From Vibrio sp. qd031 (GTDB taxonomy: Bacteria; Pseudomonadota; Gammaproteobacteria; Enterobacterales; Vibrionaceae): DNA of 64,000 nucleotides. A program made the position numbers and the translations under genes. The stretch's first letter is position 1; each line of letters opens with the position of its first letter. The notes below the pieces were generated by a model. It was not told the DNA's origin. It worked only from the letters and a program-made list of their open reading frames with translations, and did not search any database. The stretch covers positions 530,166-594,165 of the forward strand of contig NZ_JXQD01000025.1 of NCBI RefSeq assembly GCF_002100145.1, read 5' to 3'. Positions 27,071 to 35,887 of the stretch are shown here, piece by piece.

Positions 27071-27088
27071 TGCTGACCGTAGTCAGCA
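27071..27088. repeat. Hairpin in the leader of the BMP-protein gene
   Basis: TGCTGAC-CGTA-GTCAGCA, perfect 7-base arms with a 4-base loop, 16 bases upstream of the start. It would form in the mRNA leader just before the ribosome binding site. Confidence 0.5.
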
Positions 27089-27127
27089 TATTTTTGTTTG
27101 TTACTGATATGTTGTGTTTGCAAAAAG

Positions 27128-27143
27128 TTGACCAATTGGTCGT
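27128..27143. promoter_or_regulatory. RutR-like operator upstream of the BMP-protein gene
   Basis: TTGACCAATTGGTCGT matches 12 of 14 defined positions of the RutR consensus and contains the perfect palindrome GACCAATTGGTC (27130-27141). It lies 73 bases before the chosen start. Confidence 0.7.
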
Positions 27144-27301
27144 GTTTTTTGTGTTACGGAGTGATTTATATTTAGTTTTGTTATTTTTCAATTACTTATG
27201 TGCTTGTTGTTTTTGTGGGTTAGCTGAGAAGTTAACGGAAATGTAATTTATATGTACCATTTATGCGCAGCTGCACATAAATGATGCATTCAAAAGTGCA
27301 C

Positions 27302-27331
27302 AAAAAAAGAGAGCGGATTAAGGCTCTCTTT
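27302..27331 (-). terminator. Terminator of the ABC transporter ATPase-permease operon
   Basis: AAAGAGAGC / GCTCTCTTT, 9-base perfect arms with an 8-base loop. On the minus strand it is followed by an uninterrupted T-run. It lies about 38 bases after the last permease. Confidence 0.88.
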
Positions 27332-27368
27332 ATCTTGTTGTGTAGACCCGACTAAAAGAAGCGGAAAG

Positions 27369-28295
27369 TTAGACGCGTGCGTCGAAGGGTTTACCAAGGC
27401 TCATTGGGGTAGCAAGCTTTTGCTTAAGCGCATTAGAGCTGATAAGGACCATGACAATGATGGTGGCCAAATAGGGGATCATCGCCAGTAAGTTTGGCGA
27501 TATGTCCACACCCATACCTTGCATCACGAGGTGCAATATGGAAGCGAAACCAAATAGGTAGGCGCCTAGCACTAAGTAACCTATTTTCCATGAAGCAAAC
27601 ACTACCAGTGCTAGCGCTATCCAGCCTCGTCCTGCGGTCATGTTTTCCATCCACATTGGTGTGTACGCAAGGGATAGATAGGCTCCGGCTAAGCCGGCCA
27701 TAGCACCACCAAATAGGGTCGCACCTAGCCTAACTGCCACAACTTTGATCCCTAGCGCGTTGGCGGCGTGCGGATTTTCACCCACCGCTCGCAGTGTGAG
27801 CCCAATGCGGGTATAGCCCATGACATAAGCGCTCACTGCCACCAAGATAAAACTCAAATACACTAATAAGTCTTGATTAAACAGCAGCGGGCCTAAGAAT
27901 GGGATTTGACTCAGCCCTGGGATGGCTAACGGCGAGAAACCGTCTAAGGTTGCCCCTACCAGAGAGCTGCCTAAAAACGCACTGAGTCCGGTACCAAAGA
28001 TAGTCAGTGCCAGTCCGGTCGCCACTTGGTTGGTATTAAGCTTAAGTGACAAAAGGCCAAACAATAGTGACATGGTCATGCCTGCAACCATCGCTAGCAT
28101 CACTCCAAACCAAAGGTTACCGGTGTAAAACGCTCCAGCAAACCCTGCCATTGCGCCCATGAGCATCATGCCTTCTTGGCCGAGATTTAACACGCCCGAC
28201 TTCTCACAAATCAGTTCACCTAGCGCGATCAGTAGCAGTGGAGTGCCCGTTTTTAACGCGGCTATAGCCAGTTGTTGAATCAATATTGCATCCAT
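27369..28295 (-). CDS. ABC transporter permease, BMP/nucleoside type (second)
   Basis: Inner-membrane permease of 308 residues with about eight to ten hydrophobic helices. EKSGVLNLGQEGMMLMGAMAGF near the N terminus is characteristic of the permeases of BMP-dependent nucleoside/purine transporters, as is TPMWMENMTAGRGWIALALVVFASW. Its start overlaps the preceding permease's stop by one base. Forms the membrane channel with the permease at 28295-29434. Confidence 0.9.
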   Translation of the reverse strand: MDAILIQQLAIAALKTGTPLLLIALGELICEKSGVLNLGQEGMMLMGAMAGFAGAFYTGNLWFGVMLAMVAGMTMSLLFGLLSLKLNTNQVATGLALTIFGTGLSAFLGSSLVGATLDGFSPLAIPGLSQIPFLGPLLFNQDLLVYLSFILVAVSAYVMGYTRIGLTLRAVGENPHAANALGIKVVAVRLGATLFGGAMAGLAGAYLSLAYTPMWMENMTAGRGWIALALVVFASWKIGYLVLGAYLFGFASILHLVMQGMGVDISPNLLAMIPYLATIIVMVLISSNALKQKLATPMSLGKPFDARV

Positions 28296-29434
28296 TAGTT
28301 CGCTCCTTGGACGGTCGGTTTGGTTTTGGTTTGAGTGCGTGACTCATCGAGCGCTTGACGGCGGTTTTTATTTGAAGGCCAAGGGACAATTTTAATTTGG
28401 TAATAGATTAGAAAATCGCACGCCAGCAAGAAAAACAGCAGCGTTCCTTGAAACAAACCGGTTATCGCTGTAGGCAATCCCAATTCAATCTGCGCGAGAT
28501 CGGACCCCATATACAGGGTCCCCATGAAAAACGCCGCGAAGATGATACCAATTGGATTTAATCGCCCAAGATAGGCAACAATAATGGCGGCATAGCCGTA
28601 ACCAGGTGAAACCGAGGGGATCAGTTGCCCTATGGGACCTGTGACTTCGGCAGCGCCTGCAAGTCCTGCTAGTGCACCAGCACATAACATGACTGCCCAA
28701 ATTATCTTTTTGTTTGAAAATCCGCTGTATCGTGCAGCAGACGGCTCTTCACCAAACACGCGAAGTTGAAAACCAGGCACGGTTTTATACAGTATGATAC
28801 CTGCTATGATGGCGCAGACCACAGCGATTATAATGCTAATCGTCGCACGACCTTGCTCCATGATCGTTGGCAGCAAGACTGGATCGGCGAATATTACCGA
28901 CTCAGGAAAGCCAAAGCCTTGCGGATCGGCTAACGGCCCATGAACGGCCCATAGTAGCGTATACAAACCGACGTAGTTGAGCATGATAGTGGTCAGAATT
29001 ATATTGGTGTGGAAGAGGCGATACAGCAGGGTAGGAATAGCGGCCCACGCCATACCTGCGACAATCCCTACAAGTAAAGCAAGCAGACTGATTGCGGCGC
29101 TGCTTTGCTCAGTGGCTTGGACCGCAATGGTGCTGGCGGCGACCGCACCAATGAGAAGCTGACCTTCTGCACCAATGTTCCAAACGTTAGCTTTATAGCA
29201 GAGAGCCAAGCCGACTGCACACAGTAGCAAAGGCGCTGTTTTTACCATTAGCTCGCCCAAATTATAGGGGTCGGTCAGCGGTTGGACAACAAACACGTCC
29301 AATGCGTCTAATACACGAATATCCAGCGCATTGAACATTATGCTGCTGACACACATAGTGAGTACGATGGCTAATACTGGAGACAGCCATCCCATTACTG
29401 CAGAACTTTCTACTCTAGGCTCGACCTTAAGCAT
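28295..29434 (-). CDS. ABC transporter permease, BMP/nucleoside type (first)
   Basis: Inner-membrane permease of 379 residues. The ATG at 29434 overlaps the ATPase stop by 8 bases and has AAGGAT at the right distance; ORF extension further upstream runs inside the ATPase gene. Family features are FNALDIRVLDA, YKANVWNIGAEGQLLIGA and TIMLNYVGLY, with about ten helices. A basic C-terminal tail after the last helix (SNKNRRQ) is cytoplasmic. Confidence 0.9.
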   Translation of the reverse strand: MLKVEPRVESSAVMGWLSPVLAIVLTMCVSSIMFNALDIRVLDALDVFVVQPLTDPYNLGELMVKTAPLLLCAVGLALCYKANVWNIGAEGQLLIGAVAASTIAVQATEQSSAAISLLALLVGIVAGMAWAAIPTLLYRLFHTNIILTTIMLNYVGLYTLLWAVHGPLADPQGFGFPESVIFADPVLLPTIMEQGRATISIIIAVVCAIIAGIILYKTVPGFQLRVFGEEPSAARYSGFSNKKIIWAVMLCAGALAGLAGAAEVTGPIGQLIPSVSPGYGYAAIIVAYLGRLNPIGIIFAAFFMGTLYMGSDLAQIELGLPTAITGLFQGTLLFFLLACDFLIYYQIKIVPWPSNKNRRQALDESRTQTKTKPTVQGAN

Positions 29435-30959
29435 GAGCGACATCCTTACGTTCAACGAATGCACCGGCCATCCATTGGCCAATGGTTTCTTTATTCAGTT
29501 TATCGACGGGTTCAATAGGCGACAGTTGCCCTTCATACAGTGTGCCAATGCGATCGCAAATCATGTATAACTCATCAATGTCCTCAGACACCACCAACAC
29601 ACTTGACCCAGCATCGCGAAGGGCAATCAGGTTACGGTGAATGGCACTTGCTGCTGCAATATCTACGCCCCACGTGGGGTGCGCGCACAGCAATAGTTTT
29701 GGCGTCTGTTCTATTTCTCGTCCGATAATGAATTTTTGCAGGTTGCCCCCAGATAAGCTTTTAGCCTGAGCAGTGTCGCCCGAGCACTTAACTTGGTGGC
29801 GCTTGATTAATGTTTGAGTCAATGCTTTCAGCGACTTTTTTGCAATCAGACCAAAACGGGTAAAGCGGTGACTGTTTGTCAAAAGCGTATTGTCTATAAG
29901 AGACATCTCTGGCACAGCGCCTTGACCTAACCGATTGGTTGGCACGTGAGTGATCCCTTTTAAACGGCGTTGATGAGGATCCAACTGCCCAATCTGGGCG
30001 TCCATAAACACAATGGCTTCATTTGGGATACGAGCATCTTCACCACTTAGCGCTTCCAGTAAGTCGTCTTGTCCATTTCCGGCGACACCTGCAATACCAA
30101 TGATCTCGCCTTGCTTAATCGATAAGTTCACATTAGTAAGTCCGCAACCAAATGGGTGAGAAGCTGACAGTGTGAGTTGGTGGGTACGTAAAAGCTCGTG
30201 TTGTGCGTGCTTTTTAGTAAATGAGGTGGTGATCTCCGCTTCATCGCCTACCATCATGCGGGCGATGCTGGCAGAGGTTTCTTGCTTAGGATTACAGTGC
30301 CCGCTCACTTTACCGCCGCGCAGTATCACCGCTCGATCGCAAAGCTCGGTCACTTCATTGAGTTTGTGGCTGATAAACAAAATGGAGCTGCCTTCAGAGG
30401 CCAACTGACGCAAAACACGAAATAGCCCAGCGACCTCCAAAGGGGTTAAAACAGAAGTGGGTTCATCCAAAATAAGCAATTTTACATCTTGAATGAGGCA
30501 GCGAACGATTTCTACACGTTGACGTTCGCCAATGCTTAAACTGTGTACGTAGCGATCGGGGTCGACGTGTAAATCGTATTTTTGGCTAATAGTGTTAATG
30601 CACGCGGAGAGATCTTCAATATTGCGTAAAAATTCTTTGTCGAGCCCAAGTGCAATGTTTTCTTTTACCGTCAGGGTTTCGAAAACCGAAAAGTGTTGAA
30701 AAACCATTCCAATACCTAAGGCCCGAGCTTGGTTGGGAGATCGAATCGATACTTCTTTGTTTTCCCACAAAATAGCCCCATCGTCGGGACGATTCACCCC
30801 ATAGATCATTTTAACTAAGGTTGATTTCCCGGCTCCGTTCTCACCAAGAAGCGCAACGATTTCGCCTTTTTTAATGTCGAAACTGACATTGTCATTGGCG
30901 ATAACTCCCGGAAACAATTTACTCAGATTCCACAATTCAATCAGTGGTGTTGAGTCCAT
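29427..30959 (-). CDS. ABC transporter ATP-binding protein, dual-domain nucleoside type
   Basis: Cytoplasmic ATPase of 510 residues with two ABC modules. Start ATG 30959 has AAGGGAG upstream; an ATG 36 bases earlier is less likely. Module 1 has intact Walker A GENGAGKST, signature LSIGERQRVEI and Walker B LLILDEPTSVL. Module 2 has a degenerate P-loop (GVAGNGQDD), signature LSGGNLQKFIIGRE and LLCAHPTWGVD; degeneracy in module 2 is usual for sugar/nucleoside importers of this type. It is first in its operon, ahead of the two permeases. Confidence 0.92.
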   Translation of the reverse strand: MDSTPLIELWNLSKLFPGVIANDNVSFDIKKGEIVALLGENGAGKSTLVKMIYGVNRPDDGAILWENKEVSIRSPNQARALGIGMVFQHFSVFETLTVKENIALGLDKEFLRNIEDLSACINTISQKYDLHVDPDRYVHSLSIGERQRVEIVRCLIQDVKLLILDEPTSVLTPLEVAGLFRVLRQLASEGSSILFISHKLNEVTELCDRAVILRGGKVSGHCNPKQETSASIARMMVGDEAEITTSFTKKHAQHELLRTHQLTLSASHPFGCGLTNVNLSIKQGEIIGIAGVAGNGQDDLLEALSGEDARIPNEAIVFMDAQIGQLDPHQRRLKGITHVPTNRLGQGAVPEMSLIDNTLLTNSHRFTRFGLIAKKSLKALTQTLIKRHQVKCSGDTAQAKSLSGGNLQKFIIGREIEQTPKLLLCAHPTWGVDIAAASAIHRNLIALRDAGSSVLVVSEDIDELYMICDRIGTLYEGQLSPIEPVDKLNKETIGQWMAGAFVERKDVAHA

Positions 30960-31016
30960 GATGACACACTCCCTTGTGCTTACTTTTTGTAACAATGGAC
31001 TGATTAATGCAATAAC

Positions 31017-31032
31017 TTGACCAAGTGTTCAG
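31017..31032. promoter_or_regulatory. RutR-like operator upstream of the ABC ATPase gene
   Basis: TTGACCAAGTGTTCAG matches 12 of 14 defined positions of the RutR consensus, 58 bases before the ATPase start. It could also influence the divergent regulator gene. Confidence 0.6.
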
Positions 31033-31300
31033 AAATGGCATTTGGGGGCTTTGTTGTTCATTTGTTGTGAAATTGTGTCGCCCTCTGGTGCAGTTGCACG
31101 ATGTTGGTGCGATGTTTTGACCTGCGAAGGGTCTAGATGGTTGAGTAATTGCAGAGCGATAAGAGTTTTTTATTCACCTTTTGCTCGAATAGGCAATCAC
31201 TCTTGAAGGGATGAAATACTTGACACAATTTCGCGGTTTATAGATGGTAATGATCTACCGAGACTATTTGATACGATAGCGATAAGGGTTTGAAAATCAG

Positions 31301-31936
31301 ATGGAAAGTGTTCTAAAGGCAAGTGGTACAATACGTCAACGCAACGAAGCACGCATTTTACAAGCTGCCGCTAAACAGTTTGCTAAACACGGATTTAAAG
31401 GGACGTCGTTGCAAGCAATCGCCGATTGTGTGGACCTACCCAAAGCGAATATTCTTTACTATTTCAAGTCGAAAACAGGGTTATATAAAGCGCTCCTTAG
31501 CGACATAATGGATATGTGGAATCAGGGGTTTAGCGCCGATAAAGCCCAGCATGACCCTGCGGCTGTGCTGCGAACCTATATTGAGCAAAAGATGCAATAC
31601 AGCCGTTCACACCCGTTGCATTCCAAAATATTTGCTATGGAAATTATACAAGGTGCTCCAAACATACGAGATGTCCTTGAACGACCGATGATCCAGTGGA
31701 CCCACCATCAACATAGCGTGATTGAAAGCTGGGGCGAACAAGGGCTAATGGCCAAAATAGACCCGTACTATCTGCTGTTCATGATCTGGGGCACAACCCA
31801 GTTTTACGCTGATTTCGACACGGAAATTACTTTATTAAAAGGTCGAGAATTATCCGACGATGAGTTTTTACAGGCGCAAGAATTTACCGTAAGCACCATT
31901 TTACGAGGACTAAATTTAGCGGTTTCGAGCTCTTAA
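31301..31936 (+). CDS. TetR-family regulator, RutR-like
   Basis: DNA-binding regulator of 211 residues. The TetR helix-turn-helix spans about residues 15-60 (AAAKQFAKHGFKGTSLQAIA, then LPKANILYYFKSKTGLY). The C-terminal domain contains SKIFAMEIIQGAP and LLFMIWGTTQFYADF, closely matching the ligand domain of E. coli RutR, a pyrimidine-sensing regulator. RutR-type operators occur at four purine-gene promoters around it, so it probably represses purine catabolism and responds to a purine or ureide. The effector is not known. I see no operator in its own promoter other than the one at 31017. Confidence 0.85.
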   Translation: MESVLKASGTIRQRNEARILQAAAKQFAKHGFKGTSLQAIADCVDLPKANILYYFKSKTGLYKALLSDIMDMWNQGFSADKAQHDPAAVLRTYIEQKMQYSRSHPLHSKIFAMEIIQGAPNIRDVLERPMIQWTHHQHSVIESWGEQGLMAKIDPYYLLFMIWGTTQFYADFDTEITLLKGRELSDDEFLQAQEFTVSTILRGLNLAVSSS

Positions 31937-31946
31937 AACTAATTTC

Positions 31947-31962
31947 CTGAACAATTGGTCAG
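31947..31962. promoter_or_regulatory. RutR-like operator upstream of the allantoinase-amidase gene
   Basis: CTGAACAATTGGTCAG, a near-perfect palindrome, matches 11 of 14 defined positions of the RutR consensus. It lies just after the regulator gene and 104 bases before the next start. Confidence 0.6.
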
Positions 31963-32065
31963 ATTTTTGCTTAACCAACTGATAACAAGTTTGAAATGAA
32001 GTGCAAATCCAACAGACAAGTCAATGTCTTGGTGAGCGATTCAGTGTTAATGGTTAGGAGCAGTG

Positions 32066-34216
32066 ATGACCAATCAATACCCAAGGGATCTCATAGGCTA
32101 TGGAGAGCTTCCCCCAAACCCTCATTGGCCATTTGATGCGAAAATAGCGCTGCAATTTGTAGTGAATTATGAAGAGGGCGGAGAAAATTGTGTTCTTCAT
32201 GGTGACGAAGGCTCAGAGCAGTTTTTGTCAGAAATTGTCGGTGCCGAGTCATATTCCAATCGTCATTTAAGCATGGAGTCGATATATGAGTACGGCAGTC
32301 GAAGTGGTTTTTGGCGCTTACATCGATTGTTTAATCAATACCAAATTCCCGTGACTGTGTTTGGAGTGGCCACCGCATTAGAGAGAAATCCAAGCGCTGT
32401 CGCAGCAATGCAGCAGTCTAATTGGGAGATTGCTAGTCATGGCCTTCGTTGGATCCATTACCAGCACTTTACTGAGCAGCAAGAGCGCGAGCATATTGAG
32501 CAAGCGATTGAGATCCACCAGCGCGTAACTGGCCGTAAACCCAAAGGTTGGTACACCGGACGCACAAGCCCTCACACGCTTAAAATCATCGCAGAGCGAG
32601 ACGACATTCTCTATTGCGCAGACAGCTACGCCGATGATCTGCCTTATTGGGATACCCAATACAGTAAGCCGTTGTTGATTGTTCCTTATACGTTAGACAG
32701 CAATGATATGCGATTTGCTACACCACAAGGCTTTAATACCGGTGAGCATTTCTTCCAATATTTGAAAGACGCTTTTGATGAGCTTTATCAAGAAGGCTCT
32801 GATTCGCCTAAGATGCTCAGTATCGGCTTGCACTGTCGATTAGCAGGGCGTCCTGGCCGATTGGCAGGATTGCGACGCTTTTTAGATTATGTGAAGGGTT
32901 TCGATGATGTGTGGTGCACAACCCGAGAGGCCATTGCTGAGCATTGGCTAGCGGAGCATCCACATAATGCTGCGCCATCTAAGTTGGCGGCGCCTTTAAA
33001 GCAAAACCATGTGGTTGCGGACTTGCGCAGTGCGATCCCACAAAAGGGAGAAGGCGTGTTATCGGGTCTGACAGTATCGGTGAAGGATCTGTTTGATGTT
33101 GAGGGGACAATTACGGGTGCAGGATTACCTATATGGGCAGAAACCGCGCAGCCGGCAACTCAGCATGCAGAAGCTGTGACAAGGCTGTTGGATTCTGGGG
33201 CGCAGTTGGGTGATAAGACGCAATTGGATGAATTGGCGTATTCGCTTGCAGGATACAATAGCCATTATGGTCTGTCGCTCCATCCACACAGTGATGACCA
33301 TCTGTCTGGCGGATCCAGCTCTGGCGCGGCGGTGTCCGTTGCCAGAGGAGAGTCTGACATTGGGCTTGCCAGTGACACCGGAGGCTCGGTAAGAGTGCCC
33401 GCCAGTTACTGTGGCTTATACGGCTTAAGGCCAACCCAGAACAGTATCTCGACCAAAGGAATGGTTCCGCTAGCGCCTCGGTTTGATACCGTTGGGCTGC
33501 TGACTCGCGATATGCAGGCGCTCAAAAAAGCCAGTTGTGTGCTACTCAATCACAATGAGCTGCAAACCTTGGCACTGCGTAAAAGTGTCGATCGGCCCCT
33601 AGCTTGGTGTGAGGCGTTATGGAGTGGCGTCGACGCTAAAACGAAACAGTTGTCGCGGAAACTTTTTGACGCTTACGAAGGCGAAAAGATGCAACTCGAC
33701 CCTCCAGTATTAGCCAGTAAGCAGCGAGCAGCGTGTTTTTCAGTATTGCAGGCAGAGTCTATTTGGCGTACGCACTATGAGTGGTTATCCGCGCATAAAA
33801 ATAGTTTTGGAGAATCGGTTCGTCAACGCATTGATTGGGGAGAATCTATTCCTTTAACAAAGCAGATTCAAGCCGACAAGTGGTTAAAACAGTGGCGTGA
33901 TGCATTGCCTTTTTGGTTACCCAAAGGCGTGGTGTTGATGTTACCCACAACCCCAACTACTGCCCCAACAGCAGAGAGTCTGTTATCTGCCCATAGTACG
34001 GCCAACAATAATTCAAGGGAGCAGTTATTAGGATTGACAGCTATAGCAGGTTTAAGCGGTTGGCCTCAGTTAAGCTGCCCAATTTCGCCTGCGAGCACAC
34101 AACTAAAGTCTGATGTGATGGAAGACAAAGTCAGCGTACATTCAATTAGTTTTTTAGCCCATCAACATCGAGAACTGGATCTGTTCGATATGGCTCAGCG
34201 TGTTCTAAGCGTATAG
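32066..34216 (+). CDS. puuE: Fusion of PuuE-type allantoinase and amidase (predicted oxalurate amidohydrolase)
   Basis: Bifunctional protein of 716 residues. The ATG at 32066 has AGGAG five bases upstream; a GTG precedes it. Residues 1-300 are a complete PuuE allantoinase of the polysaccharide deacetylase fold (YPRDLIGYGELPPNPHWP, FVVNYEEGGE, NWEIASHGLRWIHY, GWYTGRTSPHT), converting allantoin to allantoate. Residues 310-716 are an amidase-signature domain with the expected Lys-Ser-Ser triad: K340 in SVKD, S417 in GGSSSGAA and S441 in DTGGSVR. In Klebsiella the separate amidase HpxY is assigned to oxalurate hydrolysis; by position here the amidase half probably does this, but that is inference. 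PuuE proteins are normally about 300 residues and stand alone. Confidence 0.88.
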   Translation: MTNQYPRDLIGYGELPPNPHWPFDAKIALQFVVNYEEGGENCVLHGDEGSEQFLSEIVGAESYSNRHLSMESIYEYGSRSGFWRLHRLFNQYQIPVTVFGVATALERNPSAVAAMQQSNWEIASHGLRWIHYQHFTEQQEREHIEQAIEIHQRVTGRKPKGWYTGRTSPHTLKIIAERDDILYCADSYADDLPYWDTQYSKPLLIVPYTLDSNDMRFATPQGFNTGEHFFQYLKDAFDELYQEGSDSPKMLSIGLHCRLAGRPGRLAGLRRFLDYVKGFDDVWCTTREAIAEHWLAEHPHNAAPSKLAAPLKQNHVVADLRSAIPQKGEGVLSGLTVSVKDLFDVEGTITGAGLPIWAETAQPATQHAEAVTRLLDSGAQLGDKTQLDELAYSLAGYNSHYGLSLHPHSDDHLSGGSSSGAAVSVARGESDIGLASDTGGSVRVPASYCGLYGLRPTQNSISTKGMVPLAPRFDTVGLLTRDMQALKKASCVLLNHNELQTLALRKSVDRPLAWCEALWSGVDAKTKQLSRKLFDAYEGEKMQLDPPVLASKQRAACFSVLQAESIWRTHYEWLSAHKNSFGESVRQRIDWGESIPLTKQIQADKWLKQWRDALPFWLPKGVVLMLPTTPTTAPTAESLLSAHSTANNNSREQLLGLTAIAGLSGWPQLSCPISPASTQLKSDVMEDKVSVHSISFLAHQHRELDLFDMAQRVLSV

Positions 34217-34258
34217 TACAGCAATTGGGCTTTTTTTAATCAAATCAAAGGAGTGAGT

Positions 34259-35884
34259 ATGCAGCCAAGCCGCAACAAACCGGACAATGACACCCAATAT
34301 CACGCCGCTGTGACAGCCCCTCATAAAAGTGCAGCTGCTGCAGGTGAACGCATTCTGCAACAAGGCGGTAATGCGATAGAGGCGTGTGTTGCTATGGCGA
34401 GCGCGCTGACAGTGGTGTACCCGCACATGACCAGTTTAGGTGGTGACGGTTTTTGGATGATCCATAAACCGGGTGAGGCGCCGGTAGCACTTAATGCCGC
34501 GGGCAAAAGTGCGCTGGAACTTGGTCAATGTGAATTTGGCGCGCATTTACGCGGTCCCAAAGTTGCATTGACCACAGCCGGGGCGGTATCGGGTTGGAAA
34601 GAGGCGTTACAGCGTTTTAAAGGCTCGCTTAGCCTGGACAAAATATTTGAACCGGCGATCTTGTTGGCTGAGTCTGGTGTTGAAGTAACGGAGACCTTAA
34701 AGGCTGGTATTGAGAAGCTGCATACTGACTACCCAAGCAACAACTTTACGCAGGTGTTTATGCCCAATGGCGTGGTGCCGAGCGTGGGAGAGAAGCTTTG
34801 CTTACCGGCACTTGCGCAGACTTACCGTCGACTAGCAAGCGATGGATTGCAAAGCTGGCTAGATGGCGAGCTCGCCAAAGAGAATGCCGATTTTTTGAAA
34901 GAGCAGGGCAGTCCGATCCGTTTTCAAGACCTCTGTGATACTCGCGCTGCGTGGCAAACTCCATTGTCCATATCGACTCAATGGGGGGCGTTTTTTAATG
35001 TAGCCGCGCCAACACAAGGCAGTGCATCACTGTCGATCGTTGCGTTATTGGACAAGTACATTAGCGCCAATTCAGTTTCACAAGGCCATTCTCAAAGTGC
35101 AGACGGTGAAGAAGAACTGCTGCATCTACTTATCGAATCCGTTAAGCAGGCATTTGATTGGCGTAACCAGCACTTGGCGGATAGTGATGCGTGCCGGGCA
35201 ATGCAGCATCAGCAATTGAGCAACGCTGTTTTAAAAGGACAGCTCGCGAGTATTACTGAAAAAGCCGCACCTTGGCCATCACCGGGCCCCATTGGCGATA
35301 CCGTGTGGATGGGTGTCGTCGATAGTGATGGGCTCGCAGTGAGTTATATTCAAAGCATCTACTGGGAGTTTGGCAGTGGTTTGGTTAATCCAACGACAGG
35401 AGTGGTGTGGAATAATCGCTCACTAGGCTTTAATGTTGACCAAACACACCCCAACGCTATAGCGCCAAATAAGCAACCGATGCATACTCTTAATCCTCCT
35501 ATGGCATTACTTAACGATGGCTCTCGTTTAATTTATGGCACTATGGGTGGAGAGGGGCAACCACAAACTCAAGCGGCCATTATTTGGCGACATCTCGTGC
35601 AAGGCCAACCGCTAGAAGAGGCCATTAGTGCGCCAAGATGGTTGTTAGGCAAAACATGGGGCAAATCGGAAGATAATCTTAAATTGGAGCAGCCACTGTT
35701 TGACCTCTATGGAGCTCAACTGATTAGCAGAGGTCATGATGCGGTTGCTGCACCAGCATTGGCTGAGTTTTTTGGCCATGCCGGAGCGATTCATGTAAGT
35801 GACGCTGTCACACAATGTTCGAGTGACCCACGCAGCGATGGTGCGGGGATCCTCGTCAGTCAATCAATACAAGGTAAATCATAA
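34259..35884 (+). CDS. hpxW: Gamma-glutamyltransferase-fold Ntn hydrolase, predicted oxamate amidohydrolase HpxW
   Basis: Protein of 541 residues in the gamma-glutamyltranspeptidase family. ATG 34259 follows AAAGGAG. Features are HKSAAAAGERILQQGGNAIEA, TSLGGDGFWM, a predicted autoprocessing nucleophile T348 in GPIGDTVWMG, and TLNPPMAL plus GTMGGEGQPQTQA near the C terminus. There is no signal peptide, unlike typical periplasmic GGTs. K. pneumoniae HpxW, of this family, hydrolyses oxamate to oxalate and ammonia. Location between an amidase fusion and PucG/AllC homologues supports that role over glutathione metabolism. Confidence 0.8.
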   Translation: MQPSRNKPDNDTQYHAAVTAPHKSAAAAGERILQQGGNAIEACVAMASALTVVYPHMTSLGGDGFWMIHKPGEAPVALNAAGKSALELGQCEFGAHLRGPKVALTTAGAVSGWKEALQRFKGSLSLDKIFEPAILLAESGVEVTETLKAGIEKLHTDYPSNNFTQVFMPNGVVPSVGEKLCLPALAQTYRRLASDGLQSWLDGELAKENADFLKEQGSPIRFQDLCDTRAAWQTPLSISTQWGAFFNVAAPTQGSASLSIVALLDKYISANSVSQGHSQSADGEEELLHLLIESVKQAFDWRNQHLADSDACRAMQHQQLSNAVLKGQLASITEKAAPWPSPGPIGDTVWMGVVDSDGLAVSYIQSIYWEFGSGLVNPTTGVVWNNRSLGFNVDQTHPNAIAPNKQPMHTLNPPMALLNDGSRLIYGTMGGEGQPQTQAAIIWRHLVQGQPLEEAISAPRWLLGKTWGKSEDNLKLEQPLFDLYGAQLISRGHDAVAAPALAEFFGHAGAIHVSDAVTQCSSDPRSDGAGILVSQSIQGKS

Positions 35885-35887
35885 TTC

